Shown piece after piece: positions 26,219 through 39,902 of a stretch of DNA of 60,778 nt; the first letter of the stretch is position 1, and each line of letters begins with the position of its first letter. The stretch is from positions 1 through 60,778 of the forward strand of contig JAUYBJ010000269.1 in the NCBI GenBank assembly GCA_030693155.1, written 5' to 3'. The notes under the pieces are model-generated. The model was not told the origin of the DNA. It was given only the letters and a program-made list of their open reading frames with translations, and did not search any database. This DNA is from Methylococcales bacterium (GTDB taxonomy: Bacteria > Pseudomonadota > Gammaproteobacteria > Methylococcales > Methylomonadaceae). Both the position numbers and the translations under genes were made by a program.

Positions 26219-26281
26219 TTTCGTTAAACCTGTTATTCCGTCGTATCGGCGGTTTAGAACTATTTTTTAGAGAAACTCACA

Positions 26282-26650
26282 ATGGCAATATCACAAGAAG
26301 ACATTTTGGAAGCCGTTTCCAATATGACCGTTATGCAAATCGTTGACTTAATTTCAGCGATGGAAGAAAAATTCGGCGTATCTGCAGCAGCTGCTGTAGC
26401 CGCAGGTCCAGCTGTAGCCGCAGCTGTTGTTGAAGAGCAAACAGAATTTGATGTTATTCTGACTGGCTTCGGCGAAAATAAAGTAGCCGTTATTAAAGCA
26501 GTTCGTAGTATCACAGGCTTAGGCTTGAAAGAAGCGAAAGACGCTGTTGAAGGCGTACCGACTGTCCTGAAAGAAGGCGCACCTAAAGCAGAAGCAGAAA
26601 CAATTAAAACGCAACTGTTAGAAGCAGGCGCGACTGTCGACGTTAAATAA
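26282..26650 (+). CDS. rplL: 50S ribosomal protein L7/L12
   Basis: L7/L12 recruits translation factors. The 122-residue protein has the N-terminal dimerisation part, an Ala-rich hinge (about 36-52, with [17 protein letters not shown]) and the conserved C-terminal domain with [20 protein letters not shown]. The hinge and length are normal. Confidence 0.97.
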   Translation: MAISQEDILEAVSNMTVMQIVDLISAMEEKFGVSAAAAVAAGPAVAAAVVEEQTEFDVILTGFGENKVAVIKAVRSITGLGLKEAKDAVEGVPTVLKEGAPKAEAETIKTQLLEAGATVDVK

Positions 26651-26690
26651 TATCGTTGACAGACACTAAGGCTTACGCCTTGGTAAATAG

Positions 26691-26718
26691 GGCTGGTGGC
26701 TTATGTCACCGGCCTTTT
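26691..26718 (+). terminator. attenuator-like hairpin between rplL and rpoB
   Basis: GGCTGGTG pairs with CACCGGCC (one G-U pair), loop of eight bases, followed by TTTT. A smaller hairpin (AAGGCTTACGCCTT) precedes it at about 26668-26681. In E. coli an attenuator in this gap reduces RNA polymerase expression relative to ribosomal proteins; the same role is likely. Confidence 0.7.
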
Positions 26719-26817
26719 ACTGCTTCATAAATGTTCAATATTTATGTCTCCAGCAGTTATCCCCTGTTGCACGCCGCACAGTAGACACAATTCATGATGA
26801 AAAGGTTTGGAAGCGAT

Positions 26818-29800
26818 ATGTCCTACTCTTTTACCGAAAAAAAGCGTATACGAAACAACTTTGGGAAAAGCACTGAGGTGCTTGATGTCCCGTATCTTTT
26901 AGCAACGCAAATAGATTCTTATGCCAGTTTTTTGCAATCAGGTGCTACGCCCGAAAAGCGCACTGATACTGGCTTACACGCGGCATTTTCCAGCGTATTC
27001 CCAATTGAAAGCCATTCAGGCTATGCGGTACTGGAATATGTAAAGTATAGATTAGGCGAGCCTTTATTTGATGTCAGAGAGTGTCAACAACGAGGAGCGA
27101 CTTTTGCCGCGCCTTTGCGTGTGCTGGTGCGACTGGTTATCTATGATAAAGAAACTCCTGTAAATGCCAAGGTTGTTAAAGACATCCGTGAGCAAGAAGT
27201 TTATATGGGCGAACTGCCTTTAATGACGGATAACGGTACATTTGTTATTAATGGTACCGAGCGAGTTATTGTCTCGCAATTACATCGCTCACCGGGTGTA
27301 TTTTTTGACCATGATAAGGGTAAAACCCATTCATCTGGTAAATTGCTGTTTAATGCGCGTGTTATTCCTTATCGCGGTTCCTGGTTGGATTTTGAATTTG
27401 ACCACAAAGACTGCGTTTATGTGCGCATAGATCGTCGTAGAAAAATTCCAGCCACCATTCTGTTGAGAGGCTTGGGCTACGATAACGAAGATATGATAAA
27501 AATATTCTTCGAGACCAATAAATTCACATTAAGTGCTGATAAATGTTTATTTCACATCGTTCCTGAAAGAATGCGTGGTGAAATTGCAGCATTTGATATT
27601 AAAAATAACGATCAAGTTCTGGTTGAAGAAGGACGACGGATTACTTCCAAGCATATCCGTGAGATGAACAAGGTCGGACTGACCCAAGTGGAAGCTCCTA
27701 AGTCTTACTTGGTTGGTAAGATTCTCGGTCATAACATTATTGACCAAAGCACTGGCGAATTAATTGCCAATGTAAACGATGAATTGACTGAAGTTCTGAT
27801 TGATCGCTGTATCGACAGTGGTATTACTGAACTGAATACCTTGTTTGTCAATGACTTGGATAATGGCCCTTATATTTCCAATGCAATGCGCATAGACAAT
27901 ACAACCAACCCATTAGAGGCTTTGGTTGAAATCTATCGCATGATGCGTCCTGGTGAGCCACCTACTAAAGAATCTGCGGAAAATTTATTCCAAAATTTAT
28001 TCTTTACTGATGAACGCTATGACTTATCCACTGTAGGACGGATGAAGTTTAACCGTCGTTTAGGTAGAGAAGAAATTATCGGCACGGGTACGCTGACCAA
28101 AGATGACATTATTGATGTTCTTAAAGAACTGATAAAAATCCGCAATGGTAATGGCGTAGTTGATGATATTGACCATTTAGGTAACAGACGGGTGCGTTCA
28201 GTCGGTGAAATGATTGAAAACCAGTTCCGTGTTGGCTTGGTGCGTGTCGAAAGAGCTGTCAAAGAACGTTTAACTTTGGCTGATTCAGAAGGTTTGGTGC
28301 CGCAAGAAATTATTAATGCCAAGCCTGTGTCTGCGGCGGTAAAAGAATTTTTTGGTTCTAGCCAATTGTCACAGTTTATGGATCAAAATAATCCATTATC
28401 ACAAGTGACACATAAACGCCGTGTATCTGCTTTAGGACCCGGTGGTTTAGCTAGAGAACGCGCAGGCTTTGAAGTCCGTGACGTACACGCTACGCATTAT
28501 GGCCGTGTGTGTCCGATTGAAACGCCAGAGGGACCAAACATCGGTTTGATTAACTCGCTGTCGGTTTATGCGCGTACCAATAACTATGGTTTCTTGGAAA
28601 CGCCTTATCGTAAAGTAATTGATGGCAAAGTAACCGATCAAGTGGATTACTTGTCTGCTATCGAAGAAGGTGAGTTTGTTATTGCGCAGGCCAGTGTACC
28701 GGTCAACGCAGAGGGTAAATTAGTCGATGGCTTGGTATCTTGCCGTCATAAAGATGAGTTTGCGTTGGCGATGTCCGATACTGTGCAGTATATGGACGTA
28801 TCATCCAAGCAAATCGTTTCAGTCGCTGCGTCAATTATTCCATTCTTAGAACATGATGACGCGAACCGCGCATTAATGGGATCAAACATGCAGCGTCAAG
28901 CGGTACCAACACTGAGAGCTGAAAAGCCGTTAGTGGGTACAGGCATGGAAAGAACAGTAGCAAAAGACTCAGGCGTAACCGTTGTTGCAACACGCGGCGG
29001 TAAAATTGAAGCGGTTGATGCTGCGCGTATCGTAGTGCGCGTTAATGATACAGAAACCGAAACAGGTACATCAGGGGTTGATATTTATAACCTGATTAAA
29101 TATACCCGTTCTAACCAAAATACTTGTATTAACCAAAAACCATTAGTCAAGCCGGGCGACATCGTGCAAGCGGGCGACATTATGGCAGATGGTCCTTCGA
29201 CTGACATGGGTGAACTTGCATTAGGGCAGAATATGCTGGTTGCGTTCATGCCGTGGAATGGTTACAACTTCGAAGACTCGATTTTAGTGTCTGAACGTGT
29301 TGTAAAAGAAGATCGTTTCACCACCATTCATATTGAAGAAAAAACCTGTGTCGCGCGTGATACGAAACACAGTCCAGAAGAAATTACGGCTGATATTCCT
29401 AACGTCAGTGAAGAAGCCTTATCCAAATTGGATGAGTCAGGCATTGTTTATGTCGGTGCGGAAGTCAAAGGCGGCGATATTCTGGTTGGTAAAGTGACAC
29501 CTAAAGGTGAAACGCAACTGACTCCAGAAGAAAAACTGTTACGCGCTATTTTCGGTGAAAAAGCCGCTGATGTAAAAGACACCTCGTTGCGCGTACCAGG
29601 CAGTATTGAAGGTACGGTTATCGACGTGCAGGTGTTTACTCGTGACGGCGTGAAAAAAGACAAACGCGCGTTAGACATTGAGCAAGATGCCATTAAACGT
29701 TACCGCAAAGACTTGGATGACCAGCTGAAAATTCTTGAAGAAGATATTTTTGCGCGGGTTGCTAAAATGCTGGACGGTAAAGTTGCCCAAGCAGGCGCAG

Positions 29801-30909
29801 GTCAGCTAAAAGCAGGTACTGAAATCAGTCTGGATTATTTGAATAGCATCAAGCATTCCGATTGGCTGAAAATCAAAATGAAAGAGGAAGAGCTTAATGT
29901 TCAACTCGAAACCGTTTCTGCGCAAATTGAACAGCAACGCAAAGATTTTGATGAAAAGTTTGAAGTAAAACGCAAAAAAATCACCATGGGTGATGATTTA
30001 GCACCGGGTGTGTTGAAAATGGTTAAGGTGTACTTAGCTGTGAAACGACGCATTCAACCGGGTGATAAAATGGCGGGTCGTCATGGTAACAAAGGTGTTA
30101 TCTCGATGATCAGACCGATTGAAGATATGCCGTTTACCGCTGACGGTAATCCTGTTGACATCGTACTGAATCCGTTAGGCGTACCGTCTCGTATGAACGT
30201 TGGGCAGGTACTGGAAACCCATTTAGGTTGGGCGGCTAAAGGCTTGGGTATCAAAATTGGTAAGATGCTGGAAGCCCAGTATGACCAAGAAAAAGCTAAA
30301 GTAACTGCCATCAGAGAATATCTGGATAAAATTTATAACAGTAGTGGTCGTAAGGAAAACTTAGACTCATTTACTGATAAGGAAATTTTAGAAATGGCGG
30401 CTAATTTGGTTGCCGGTGTGCCTATGGCAACGCCTGTATTCGATGGTGCCAGTGAAGAAGAAATTCGTACTATGTTACGGTTGGCTGATTTGCCAGAGCA
30501 TGGACAAGTCCAATTGTTTGACGGTTTAACAGGCGAACCTTTTGAGCGTGAAGTGACAGTTGGCTATATGTATATGCTGAAACTGAATCACTTGGTCGAT
30601 GACAAAATGCACGCACGTTCTACAGGTCCTTACAGTTTGGTAACGCAACAACCTTTGGGCGGTAAAGCGCAATTTGGTGGACAACGTTTCGGAGAAATGG
30701 AAGTCTGGGCGTTAGAAGCTTATGGTGCGGCTTATACCTTGCAAGAGATGTTGACGGTTAAATCCGATGACGTGACTGGTAGAACGCGGATGTATAAAAA
30801 CATCGTCGATGGCAATCATAAAATGGAAGCGGGTATGCCCGAATCATTTAACGTATTGCTTAAAGAGATTCGTTCATTGGCAGTCAATATCGAGTTAGAA
30901 AGGGAATAA
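26818..30909 (+). CDS. rpoB: RNA polymerase beta subunit
   Basis: The protein has 1363 residues from the ATG at 26818, which matches the family start ([12 protein letters not shown]) and follows GGAAG; the ATG codons at 26794 and 26797 would add only a non-conserved leader. The rifampicin-region motif [20 protein letters not shown]-like stretch is intact and of sensitive type ([21 protein letters not shown]). Later motifs are [30 protein letters not shown] and the C-terminal [19 protein letters not shown]. It forms the core enzyme with rpoC. Confidence 0.98.
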   Translation: MSYSFTEKKRIRNNFGKSTEVLDVPYLLATQIDSYASFLQSGATPEKRTDTGLHAAFSSVFPIESHSGYAVLEYVKYRLGEPLFDVRECQQRGATFAAPLRVLVRLVIYDKETPVNAKVVKDIREQEVYMGELPLMTDNGTFVINGTERVIVSQLHRSPGVFFDHDKGKTHSSGKLLFNARVIPYRGSWLDFEFDHKDCVYVRIDRRRKIPATILLRGLGYDNEDMIKIFFETNKFTLSADKCLFHIVPERMRGEIAAFDIKNNDQVLVEEGRRITSKHIREMNKVGLTQVEAPKSYLVGKILGHNIIDQSTGELIANVNDELTEVLIDRCIDSGITELNTLFVNDLDNGPYISNAMRIDNTTNPLEALVEIYRMMRPGEPPTKESAENLFQNLFFTDERYDLSTVGRMKFNRRLGREEIIGTGTLTKDDIIDVLKELIKIRNGNGVVDDIDHLGNRRVRSVGEMIENQFRVGLVRVERAVKERLTLADSEGLVPQEIINAKPVSAAVKEFFGSSQLSQFMDQNNPLSQVTHKRRVSALGPGGLARERAGFEVRDVHATHYGRVCPIETPEGPNIGLINSLSVYARTNNYGFLETPYRKVIDGKVTDQVDYLSAIEEGEFVIAQASVPVNAEGKLVDGLVSCRHKDEFALAMSDTVQYMDVSSKQIVSVAASIIPFLEHDDANRALMGSNMQRQAVPTLRAEKPLVGTGMERTVAKDSGVTVVATRGGKIEAVDAARIVVRVNDTETETGTSGVDIYNLIKYTRSNQNTCINQKPLVKPGDIVQAGDIMADGPSTDMGELALGQNMLVAFMPWNGYNFEDSILVSERVVKEDRFTTIHIEEKTCVARDTKHSPEEITADIPNVSEEALSKLDESGIVYVGAEVKGGDILVGKVTPKGETQLTPEEKLLRAIFGEKAADVKDTSLRVPGSIEGTVIDVQVFTRDGVKKDKRALDIEQDAIKRYRKDLDDQLKILEEDIFARVAKMLDGKVAQAGAGQLKAGTEISLDYLNSIKHSDWLKIKMKEEELNVQLETVSAQIEQQRKDFDEKFEVKRKKITMGDDLAPGVLKMVKVYLAVKRRIQPGDKMAGRHGNKGVISMIRPIEDMPFTADGNPVDIVLNPLGVPSRMNVGQVLETHLGWAAKGLGIKIGKMLEAQYDQEKAKVTAIREYLDKIYNSSGRKENLDSFTDKEILEMAANLVAGVPMATPVFDGASEEEIRTMLRLADLPEHGQVQLFDGLTGEPFEREVTVGYMYMLKLNHLVDDKMHARSTGPYSLVTQQPLGGKAQFGGQRFGEMEVWALEAYGAAYTLQEMLTVKSDDVTGRTRMYKNIVDGNHKMEAGMPESFNVLLKEIRSLAVNIELERE

Positions 30910-30922
30910 ACACTCCTCGTAG

Positions 30923-30947
30923 GTAGGGTACGCAATGCGTACCCTAC
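30923..30947. repeat. palindrome between rpoB and rpoC
   Basis: GTAGGGTACGCA and TGCGTACCCTAC surround a single A. No T run follows, and rpoC must be transcribed through it, so it is probably a dispersed intergenic palindrome rather than a terminator. A similar GTAGGGT palindrome lies at 54766. Confidence 0.65.
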
Positions 30948-30989
30948 ACGGCTGAACTACATCAGAAACAATTTAAAGAGGACAAACTC

Positions 30990-33900
30990 TTGAAAGATTT
31001 AATGAACTTCCTAAAACGCCAAGGTCGCGCTGACGATTTTGACGGCATCAGCATAGGTCTGGCCTCGCCTGATATGATTCGCTCGTGGTCTTATGGCGAA
31101 GTAAAAAAACCAGAAACTATCAACTATCGTACATTCAAACCTGAGCGTGATGGGCTGTTCTGCGCCAAAATATTTGGACCTATCAGTGATTATGAATGTC
31201 TGTGCGGCAAATATAAAAGATTAAAACATCGTGGTGTTATCTGCGAAAAATGCGGCGTGGAAGTTACTTTGTCTAAAGTGCGCCGTGAGCGTATGGGGCA
31301 TATTGATTTAGCCAGCCCTGTTGCACATATCTGGTTTTTAAAATCATTGCCTTCGCGTATCGCGTTGTTATTGGATATGACATTGCGTGAGATTGAGCGT
31401 GTGTTGTATTTTGAATCATTCGTAATTTTAGATCCAGGCATGACCCCTTTAACCAAAGGGCAATTACTGACTGATGATGAATATCTCGATACCGTAGAAA
31501 CACACGGTGACGAATTCGTCGCCAAAATGGGCGCGGAAGCTATCTATGACTTATTAAAAAGCATCGATTTAAAAGAACAAGTTGAGATTTTACGCGAAGA
31601 AATCAATTCGACCAGTTCAGAAACTAAAATTAAAAAGTACGCCAAACGCCTCAAAGTGATGGATGCGTTGGTGACTTCAAAAAATCGTCCCGAATGGATG
31701 ATTTTAAAAGTATTACCCGTTTTGCCACCCGAATTGCGCCCCTTGGTTCCTTTGGATGGCGGTCGTTTTGCGACTTCAGATTTGAACGATTTATATCGCC
31801 GTGTTATCAACCGCAACAATCGTTTAAACAGACTGTTAGACCTGAATGCACCTGATATTATCGTGCGTAACGAAAAACGGATGTTGCAAGAATCAGTCGA
31901 TGCGCTGTTGGATAACGGCAGACGTGGTCGCGCGATTACTGGTACTAACCGTAGACCGTTAAAATCGTTAGCGGACATGATTAAAGGTAAGCAAGGACGT
32001 TTCCGCCAAAACTTATTGGGTAAACGTGTCGATTACTCAGGTCGTTCGGTCATCGTGGTAGGACCTACCTTACGATTGCACCAGTGCGGTTTGCCGAAAA
32101 AAATGGCGTTGGAGTTATTCAAACCGTTTATTTTCAGTAAATTACAACTGCGCGGCTTGGCAACAACGATTAAAGCGGCTAAAAAAATGGTCGAACGCGA
32201 AGGCGCGGAAGTGTGGGATATTCTCGAAGAAGTGATTCGTGAACATCCAATTCTGCTGAACCGTGCGCCGACTTTACACAGATTGGGCATCCAAGCCTTT
32301 GAACCGACACTTATCGAAGGTAAAGCGATTCAGCTGCATCCCTTGGTGTGTAGCGCGTTCAACGCCGACTTTGACGGTGACCAGATGGCGGTACATATTC
32401 CACTGTCTATAGAAGCACAGTTGGAAGCGCGTACCCTGATGATGGCAACCAATAACATTCTGTCACCTGCAAACGGTGAGCCTGTTATCAACCCGTCACA
32501 AGACGTGGTATTGGGTTTGTACTACATCAGCCGTGAAAAAATCAACGCCAAAGGTGATGGCAGTATTTTCGGTACTGTGGCAGAAATACACAAAGCCCTG
32601 CTTGCTAAAACCGTAGAGCTACAGTCTAAAATTCAATTGCGTATTACTGAAAAAGTAGCCAATGAACAAGGTGTTCTGGAGGATAAGGTCCATCGTGTAC
32701 ATACCACAGTCGGTCGTGCGTTGATTTGGGAAATATTGCCAGATCGTATGCCGTTTGACATCGTCAACTGCGATATGACTAAAAAGAACATCTCGCGTTT
32801 GGTGAATTACAGCTACCGCTTTTTAGGCAATAAAGATACCGTTATATTGGCTGACCAATTGATGTACTTGGGTTTCCGTTATGCCACCATTTCAGGTGTC
32901 TCTTTCGGTATCGAAGACATGGCGATTCCTGCGGAAAAAGTCAATATTATTAAAGCAGCCGATGACGAAGTAAGCGAAATTCAACGTCAATATTCGTCTG
33001 GTTTAGTCACCGACGGCGAACGCTACAATAAAGTTGTTGATATTTGGTCTCATGCCAATGATAGAGTCGCTAAGGTGATGATGGATGGTCTGGGCGAAGA
33101 ATCAGTAGTGAATGCCGAGGGTAATATTGTTAAGCAAAAATCCTTTAACTCTATCTTCATGATGGCAGAGTCTGGTGCGCGTGGTTCTGCGGCACAGATT
33201 CGGCAGTTGGCGGGTATGCGTGGTTTGATGGCGAAACCGGACGGTTCAATTATCGAAACACCTATTACTGCAAACTTCCGTGAAGGTTTGGACGTATTGC
33301 AATACTTTATTTCGACTCATGGTGCGCGTAAAGGTCTTGCTGATACCGCATTGAAAACCGCAAACTCAGGTTACTTAACACGTCGTTTAGTCGATGTTGC
33401 ACAAGATCTCGTTATTATCGGCGATGATTGCGGTACGTCTAATGGTTTGATTATGACACCTATTATTGAAGGTGGCGACGTGGTTGAACCGTTATCAGAG
33501 CGCGTGTTAGGACGTGTTGCTGTAGGTGACATCATGGATGGTGCAGGTGAGAAAATCATCGTGCCTAATGGCACGTTATTAGACGAACATTGGGTGAGCG
33601 TATTAGAAGAGTACAGTATCGACCAAGTAATTGTTCGCTCTATTATTACCTGTGAAAACAGACACGGTGTTTGTGCAGCGTGTTATGGTCGTGATTTAGG
33701 TCGTGGGCATTTGGTCAATATCGGTGAAGCGGTCGGCGTTATTGCGGCGCAATCTATCGGTGAACCAGGTACACAGTTGACCATGCGTACTTTCCACATC
33801 GGTGGTGCGGCATCTCGTTCAGCAGCTATCAGTAATGTGCAGGTTAAATCAGCGGGTACAGTGCGCTTGAATAACCTAAAATCGGTCATCAACCGTGAAG

Positions 33901-35195
33901 GCAATCTGGTTGCTGTTTCTCGGTCGGGCGAGGTCGGCGTGGTCGATGATTACGGTCGTGAAAGAGAGCGTTATAAAATTCCTTACGGTGCTGTTTTATC
34001 AGTGCAGGAAGGCAGTCGAATCAACGCAGGCGACATTATCGTTACTTGGGATCCACATACTCATCCTGTTATCACAGAAGTAGACGGGATTGTTGAGCTG
34101 ATTCACTTTGTTGACGGTGTCACCGTACAAAAACACTCTGACGATGTCACAGGCTTAAGCTCACTGGTCGTAACCGATCCTAAGCAACGTGGTAGTGCGG
34201 GTAAAGAATTACGTCCTATGGTGAAGCTGACCGATAGCGACGGCGGTACTATCTACTTACCAGGTACCGAAATTCCCGCGCAGTACTTCCTGCCCGCAGG
34301 TGCGATTGCTGGTATTAAAGACGGTGGTGAAGTAAAAGTCGGTGACGTACTGGCTAGAATTCCACAAGAATCTAGTAAAACCCGTGATATTACAGGTGGC
34401 TTGCCGCGCGTAGCTGATTTATTTGAAGCAAGAAAAACCAAAGATCCCGCTATATTGGCAGAAGCCAGTGGTACGGTTTCTTTTGGTAAGGAAACTAAAG
34501 GTAAGCAGCGCGTTATTATTACAGATGCCGCAGGTGAGCAAGTCGAAACCTTGATACCTAAATGGCGACACATCACCGTATTTGAAGGTGAGTATGTGGA
34601 AAAAGGTGAAACCATTGCCGAAGGTGAATTGACTCCGCACGATATTCTCAGATTGCGCGGTATAGAAGAGCTTGCTAATTATCTGGTGAAAGAAATTCAA
34701 GATGTTTATCGTCTGCAAGGTGTAAAAATCAACGACAAACATATTGAAGCGATTATTCGTCAAATGCTGAGAAAAGTTGAAATCACTGCATCAGGCGATA
34801 CCTGCTTCTTGAAAGGCGATCAGGTTGAGCGTGCTGCAATGCGTGTAGAAAACGACAGAATGGAAGCGGAAGGGAAAATTCCTGCCAGCTACGAATCTAT
34901 TTTGTTGGGTATTACCAAAGCCTCGCTGGCAACTGAATCGTTCATCTCAGCGGCATCATTCCAAGAAACCACACGAGTACTAACCGATGCCGCAGTACGC
35001 GGATTAAGTGATAGTCTACAAGGCTTAAAAGAGAATGTTATCGTAGGTCGGTTAATTCCAGCAGGAACAGGATTAGCCTATCATGAGCATAGAAAAAATA
35101 GATTCTCTCAACAACCAATGGTTGAAAATGAGGGAGTCGCTGTTGTTGATGCGGACGATGTAGAAGAAGCACTTAAATTAGCCTTGAATGGATAA
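30990..35195 (+). CDS. rpoC: RNA polymerase beta' subunit
   Basis: The 1401-residue catalytic subunit carries the N-terminal zinc site ([20 protein letters not shown]), the active-site magnesium loop [12 protein letters not shown], the bridge-helix and trigger-loop region ([20 protein letters not shown], split by family markers SGARGS and RQLAGMRG) and a second zinc site with [13 protein letters not shown]. The start is TTG, in register with the E. coli GTG start (VKDLLKFLK), and AGAGGA precedes it. Confidence 0.98.
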   Translation: MKDLMNFLKRQGRADDFDGISIGLASPDMIRSWSYGEVKKPETINYRTFKPERDGLFCAKIFGPISDYECLCGKYKRLKHRGVICEKCGVEVTLSKVRRERMGHIDLASPVAHIWFLKSLPSRIALLLDMTLREIERVLYFESFVILDPGMTPLTKGQLLTDDEYLDTVETHGDEFVAKMGAEAIYDLLKSIDLKEQVEILREEINSTSSETKIKKYAKRLKVMDALVTSKNRPEWMILKVLPVLPPELRPLVPLDGGRFATSDLNDLYRRVINRNNRLNRLLDLNAPDIIVRNEKRMLQESVDALLDNGRRGRAITGTNRRPLKSLADMIKGKQGRFRQNLLGKRVDYSGRSVIVVGPTLRLHQCGLPKKMALELFKPFIFSKLQLRGLATTIKAAKKMVEREGAEVWDILEEVIREHPILLNRAPTLHRLGIQAFEPTLIEGKAIQLHPLVCSAFNADFDGDQMAVHIPLSIEAQLEARTLMMATNNILSPANGEPVINPSQDVVLGLYYISREKINAKGDGSIFGTVAEIHKALLAKTVELQSKIQLRITEKVANEQGVLEDKVHRVHTTVGRALIWEILPDRMPFDIVNCDMTKKNISRLVNYSYRFLGNKDTVILADQLMYLGFRYATISGVSFGIEDMAIPAEKVNIIKAADDEVSEIQRQYSSGLVTDGERYNKVVDIWSHANDRVAKVMMDGLGEESVVNAEGNIVKQKSFNSIFMMAESGARGSAAQIRQLAGMRGLMAKPDGSIIETPITANFREGLDVLQYFISTHGARKGLADTALKTANSGYLTRRLVDVAQDLVIIGDDCGTSNGLIMTPIIEGGDVVEPLSERVLGRVAVGDIMDGAGEKIIVPNGTLLDEHWVSVLEEYSIDQVIVRSIITCENRHGVCAACYGRDLGRGHLVNIGEAVGVIAAQSIGEPGTQLTMRTFHIGGAASRSAAISNVQVKSAGTVRLNNLKSVINREGNLVAVSRSGEVGVVDDYGRERERYKIPYGAVLSVQEGSRINAGDIIVTWDPHTHPVITEVDGIVELIHFVDGVTVQKHSDDVTGLSSLVVTDPKQRGSAGKELRPMVKLTDSDGGTIYLPGTEIPAQYFLPAGAIAGIKDGGEVKVGDVLARIPQESSKTRDITGGLPRVADLFEARKTKDPAILAEASGTVSFGKETKGKQRVIITDAAGEQVETLIPKWRHITVFEGEYVEKGETIAEGELTPHDILRLRGIEELANYLVKEIQDVYRLQGVKINDKHIEAIIRQMLRKVEITASGDTCFLKGDQVERAAMRVENDRMEAEGKIPASYESILLGITKASLATESFISAASFQETTRVLTDAAVRGLSDSLQGLKENVIVGRLIPAGTGLAYHEHRKNRFSQQPMVENEGVAVVDADDVEEALKLALNG

Positions 35196-35229
35196 ATCTG
35201 GCGATAAACAGACTGTTTAAAAAATGAGC

Positions 35230-35258
35230 TTGACCTAAGGAAGATTGCGCAGTATTAT
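35230..35258 (+). promoter_or_regulatory. str operon promoter
   Basis: TTGACC (35230-35235) and TATTAT (35253-35258) are 17 bases apart, leaving a leader of about 110 bases before rpsL. It lies 35 bases after rpoC and is probably the main promoter for the long ribosomal-protein block. Confidence 0.75.
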
Positions 35259-35377
35259 ACTCAGCTCACATAAGTTATAGGGTGTTGGGCTGGGTTGAAA
35301 TGCTGTTATGCTTGTGTACTTGTGTCACGATTCAATCGCTATCTGACAATTAATTTGTAAACTGGAGTAGATAAAAT

Positions 35378-35755
35378 ATGGCCACGATCAACCAATTGGT
35401 TCGTAAGCCGCGCGCTAAAAAAATTGAAAAAAGCAATGTTCCAGCATTGGAAGCATGTCCTCAGCGTAGAGGTGTTTGTACGCGCGTTTATACCACAACA
35501 CCTAAAAAACCAAACTCGGCATTGCGTAAAGTGGCTAGAGTTAGGTTGACTAATGGTGCTGAAGTTAGTAGCTATATTGGCGGCGAGGGTCATAATCTTC
35601 AAGAGCATTCTGTAGTTCTAATAAGAGGCGGTCGTGTAAAGGATTTGCCGGGTGTGCGTTATCACGTTGTGCGTGGTAGTCTGGATGCTTCAGGAGTGAA
35701 CAACAGAAAATGTGGTCGCTCTAAATACGGAACAAAACGCCCTAAAGGCAAATAG
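35378..35755 (+). CDS. rpsL: 30S ribosomal protein S12
   Basis: S12 sits at the decoding centre. The 125-residue protein has [16 protein letters not shown] and [13 protein letters not shown]; both lysines that change in streptomycin-resistant mutants are the wild-type residues. The CTGGAG site precedes the ATG. It leads the str operon. Confidence 0.98.
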   Translation: MATINQLVRKPRAKKIEKSNVPALEACPQRRGVCTRVYTTTPKKPNSALRKVARVRLTNGAEVSSYIGGEGHNLQEHSVVLIRGGRVKDLPGVRYHVVRGSLDASGVNNRKCGRSKYGTKRPKGK

Positions 35756-35758
35756 TAG

Positions 35759-36238
<480 letters not shown>

Positions 36239-36257
36239 TTGAACTATTTAAGTCACA

Positions 36258-38348
36258 GTGCGTAAAACACCTATAGAGCATTATCGTAATATCGGTATTA
36301 TGGCTCATATTGATGCGGGTAAAACCACAACAACAGAGCGCGTACTTTACTACACTGGTGTGTCTCACAAAATAGGTGAGGTGCATGATGGTGCTGCTGT
36401 CATGGACTGGATGGAGCAGGAGCAGGAGCGAGGTATTACAATAACCTCCGCAGCTACAACCTGTTTTTGGAGTGGCATGGAGAAGCAGTTTCCATCGCAT
36501 CGTATTAATATAATTGATACGCCTGGTCACGTTGATTTTACCATTGAAGTTGAGCGTTCCTTGCGTGTGTTAGATGGAGCCTGTGCTGTTTTTTGTGCTG
36601 TAGGCGGTGTCGAGCCACAATCGGAAACGGTATGGCGGCAAGCTGATAAATATCATGTACCTAGACTGGTCTTTGTTAACAAGATGGATAGGTCGGGTGC
36701 TGATTTTTTAAGGGTTGTTGCGCAAATTGAGGCTCGTTTAGGTGGTCATCCAGTGCCTATGCAATTGCCTATTGGTGCGGAAGATAGTTTTGAGGGGGTT
36801 GTTGATCTCATTAAAATGAAAGCTATCTATTGGGATGAATCCAATATGGGTATGACTTTTCAGGAAATGGATATTCCAGAGGTCATGCAAGTGCAGTGTC
36901 AGGAGTGGCGTGAGCGAGTCGTTGAGGCTGCCGCAGAAGCAAGTGAAGAATTAACAGAAAAATACCTTGAAGAAGGTACTTTGACGGATGAAGAAATAAA
37001 GCAAGGTATACGCGTTCGGACAATAGCTAATCAAATAGTTCCGACTTTTTGTGGTTCTGCCTTTAAAAATAAGGGTGTGCAGGCTATGTTGGATGCGGTT
37101 GTTGAATATCTGCCTGCGCCAACCGATGTTAAGTCTATCTCAGGGTTGCTTGAAGACGGTGAAACAGAAGCCTGTCGCCACGCGGACGATAACGAGCCTT
37201 TTTCAGCATTGGCATTTAAGATAGTTTCAGATCCTTTTGGTACGTTGACATTTTTTAGGGTTTATTCAGGGATGCTTAACTCTGGCGAAAGTATTTATAA
37301 TTCCGTCAAAATGAAAAGAGAGCGTGTTGGCCGTATTGTTCAGATGCACGCCAATAGCAGGGAAGAAATTAAATCGGTTTGTGCGGGTGATATTGCGGCA
37401 TTCATTGGGCTAAAAGATACCACCACAGGTGATACGCTGTGTGATGCTAAAGATGTGATTGTTCTTGAACGTATGGAGTTTCCTGATCCTGTTATTTCGG
37501 TCGCAGTAGAGCCAAAAACTAAGGCGGATCAAGAAAAATTGGGCGTTGCTTTAACAAAATTAGCACAGGAAGATCCTTCATTTCGTGTGCATACAGATGA
37601 AGAGTCTGGTCAAATTATTATTTCTGGTATGGGGGAGTTGCATCTGGAAATTATTGTTGACCGAATGAAAAGAGAATTTAATGTTGAAGCGAATGTGGGT
37701 GCCCCACAGGTCGCTTACAGAGAAACAATTCGTAGTACGGTTGAGCAGGAAGGAAAGTTTATCAAGCAATCGGGCGGTCGTGGACAGTATGGCCATGTTT
37801 GGTTGCGAATTGAACCCAAGGAAACGGGAACTGGCTATGAATTTGTGAATGAAATTGTTGGTGGCGTTGTTCCCAAGGAATATATACCAGCAGTGGATAA
37901 AGGGGTTCAAGAGCAGCTGAAAAGCGGAGTTCTTGCTGGCTACCCTGTTTTGGATGTAAAAGTGTCTTTATTTGACGGTTCTTATCACGATGTTGATTCG
38001 AACGAAATAGCTTTCAAAATTGCAGGTTCAATGTGCTTTAGAGAAGGCGCAAGAAAGGCAAGTCCAGTGCTGCTTGAGCCGATAATGAAAGTCGAAGTCT
38101 CTACGCCTGAAGAATATATGGGTGATGTTGTCGGTGATATTAACAGGCGACGTGGTATCATTCACGGGATGGACGATATGCCATCAGGTAAAATAGTTAG
38201 CTGCGAAGTGCCGTTGGCGGAAATGTTTGGTTATGCAACTGATTTGCGATCAGCAACGCAGGGGCGGGCTACATACAGTATGCAGTTTGAAAAATACAAT
38301 GAAACACCTGCGCATATAGCAGATGTCATCATTAAAAAATCTTCATAA
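36258..38348 (+). CDS. fusA: Elongation factor G
   Basis: EF-G drives tRNA translocation and, with RRF, ribosome recycling. The 696-residue protein shows G1 [20 protein letters not shown]2 [12 protein letters not shown]3 DTPGHVDF and G4 [10 protein letters not shown], domain IV with [11 protein letters not shown], and domain V ending [17 protein letters not shown]. The start is GTG. Size and order (rpsL-rpsG-fusA-tuf) are standard. Confidence 0.98.
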   Translation: MRKTPIEHYRNIGIMAHIDAGKTTTTERVLYYTGVSHKIGEVHDGAAVMDWMEQEQERGITITSAATTCFWSGMEKQFPSHRINIIDTPGHVDFTIEVERSLRVLDGACAVFCAVGGVEPQSETVWRQADKYHVPRLVFVNKMDRSGADFLRVVAQIEARLGGHPVPMQLPIGAEDSFEGVVDLIKMKAIYWDESNMGMTFQEMDIPEVMQVQCQEWRERVVEAAAEASEELTEKYLEEGTLTDEEIKQGIRVRTIANQIVPTFCGSAFKNKGVQAMLDAVVEYLPAPTDVKSISGLLEDGETEACRHADDNEPFSALAFKIVSDPFGTLTFFRVYSGMLNSGESIYNSVKMKRERVGRIVQMHANSREEIKSVCAGDIAAFIGLKDTTTGDTLCDAKDVIVLERMEFPDPVISVAVEPKTKADQEKLGVALTKLAQEDPSFRVHTDEESGQIIISGMGELHLEIIVDRMKREFNVEANVGAPQVAYRETIRSTVEQEGKFIKQSGGRGQYGHVWLRIEPKETGTGYEFVNEIVGGVVPKEYIPAVDKGVQEQLKSGVLAGYPVLDVKVSLFDGSYHDVDSNEIAFKIAGSMCFREGARKASPVLLEPIMKVEVSTPEEYMGDVVGDINRRRGIIHGMDDMPSGKIVSCEVPLAEMFGYATDLRSATQGRATYSMQFEKYNETPAHIADVIIKKSS

Positions 38349-38373
38349 TTTGAATAACACAAGGTATTAACTC

Positions 38374-39564
38374 ATGGCCAAAGAAAAATTTTCACGCAGT
38401 AAGCCACACGTCAACGTTGGTACAATCGGTCACGTTGACCATGGTAAAACGACATTAACAGCTGCATTGACAACTGTAATGGCTAGATTACACGGTGGTA
38501 TTGTTAAAGCGTTCGATCAAATCGATAACGCGCCTGAAGAAAGAGCGCGTGGCATTACCATCGCAACCTCACATGTTGAGTATGAATCAACAGTTCGTCA
38601 TTATGCTCACGTCGATTGCCCAGGTCATGCTGACTATGTAAAAAACATGATTACGGGTGCAGCGCAAATGGATGGCGCGATTTTGGTTTGTTCAGCGGCT
38701 GATGGCCCAATGCCACAAACTAGAGAGCACATCTTGTTATCAAGACAAGTTGGTGTTCCTTATATCGTTGTGTTCTTGAACAAAGCCGATATGGTTGACG
38801 ATGAAGAGTTGATCGAATTGGTAGAAATGGAACTCAGAGAATTGCTGGATATGTACGATTTTCCAGGCGATGATACGCCAATTATCAAAGGTTCTGCTCT
38901 GTTAGCTCTGCAAGGTGATCAAAGTGAAATTGGCGAGCCGTCTGTGATTAAACTGGTTGAGGCATTGGATACCTATATTCCTCTGCCTGAAAGAGCTGTG
39001 GATGGTGCATTCTTAATGCCAGTTGAAGATGTATTCTCAATTTCTGGTCGTGGTACAGTAGTAACAGGTCGTATTGAGCGCGGCATTATTAAAGTTGGTC
39101 AAGAGGTTGAGATTGTTGGTATTAGACCAACAGTAACAACAACGGTAACTGGTGTTGAAATGTTCCGTAAATTACTGGATCAAGGCGAAGCTGGCGATAA
39201 CGTTGGTTTGTTATTGAGAGGCACTAAGAGAGATGATGTTGAGCGTGGTCAAGTATTGGCTCACAAAAACACCATTAAGCCACATGCTTATTTCAATGCA
39301 GAGATTTATATTTTGTCAAAAGAAGAAGGCGGTCGTCACACACCTTTCTTCCAAGGTTATCGTCCACAGTTCTATTTCAGAACGACTGACGTTACTGGTG
39401 CGGTTGAGTTACCAGAAGGCGTTGAGATGGTAATGCCTGGCGACAACATTTCTGTAAAAGTGAAGTTGATTTCTTCTATTGCTATGGAAGACAATCTGCG
39501 TTTTGCAATTCGTGAAGGCGGTCGTACAGTTGGTGCGGGTGTTGTTGCGTCAATCATCGAGTAA
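38374..39564 (+). CDS. tuf: Elongation factor Tu
   Basis: EF-Tu delivers aminoacyl-tRNA to the ribosome. The 396-residue protein has G1 [16 protein letters not shown]3 [12 protein letters not shown] and G4 [10 protein letters not shown], where E. coli has NKCDMVDD (Cys to Ala). The switch I stretch [16 protein letters not shown] is slightly divergent from the usual ARGITINTSHVEY. This is the only tuf copy in the window; the second location before secE is empty. Confidence 0.98.
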   Translation: MAKEKFSRSKPHVNVGTIGHVDHGKTTLTAALTTVMARLHGGIVKAFDQIDNAPEERARGITIATSHVEYESTVRHYAHVDCPGHADYVKNMITGAAQMDGAILVCSAADGPMPQTREHILLSRQVGVPYIVVFLNKADMVDDEELIELVEMELRELLDMYDFPGDDTPIIKGSALLALQGDQSEIGEPSVIKLVEALDTYIPLPERAVDGAFLMPVEDVFSISGRGTVVTGRIERGIIKVGQEVEIVGIRPTVTTTVTGVEMFRKLLDQGEAGDNVGLLLRGTKRDDVERGQVLAHKNTIKPHAYFNAEIYILSKEEGGRHTPFFQGYRPQFYFRTTDVTGAVELPEGVEMVMPGDNISVKVKLISSIAMEDNLRFAIREGGRTVGAGVVASIIE

Positions 39565-39572
39565 TAATAATT

Positions 39573-39884
39573 ATGGCTAATCAAACTATCAGAATTCGGT
39601 TGAAATCATTTGATCATAAATTGATCGATCAATCGGCTGGTGAGATAGTAGAAACAGCAAGAAGAACTGGGGCGCAAGTAAAAGGTCCCATTCCCTTGCC
39701 TACTAAAAAAGAACGTTTTACGATTTTGATTTCTCCTCATGTTAATAAAGATGCGAGAGATCAGTACGAATTGAGAACATATAAACGATTACTGGATATT
39801 GTTGAGCCCACAGAAAAAACCGTAGATGCGCTGATGAAGCTCGATCTTGCGGCGGGTGTTGATGTTCAGATAAAGTTGAATTAA
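39573..39884 (+). CDS. rpsJ: 30S ribosomal protein S10
   Basis: S10 belongs to the 30S head and, as NusE, acts with NusB in antitermination. The 103-residue protein has [16 protein letters not shown] and [19 protein letters not shown]. Only eight bases separate it from tuf, so there is no room for a separate S10 promoter and leader as in E. coli. Confidence 0.98.
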   Translation: MANQTIRIRLKSFDHKLIDQSAGEIVETARRTGAQVKGPIPLPTKKERFTILISPHVNKDARDQYELRTYKRLLDIVEPTEKTVDALMKLDLAAGVDVQIKLN

Positions 39885-39902
39885 GAATAGAGGAATTGGC
39901 AG

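Noticed and set aside
26794-26817. rpoB start at the first ATG
   Set aside because: The eight extra residues are not part of the family, and the ATG at 26818 has GGAAG upstream and matches the conserved start.
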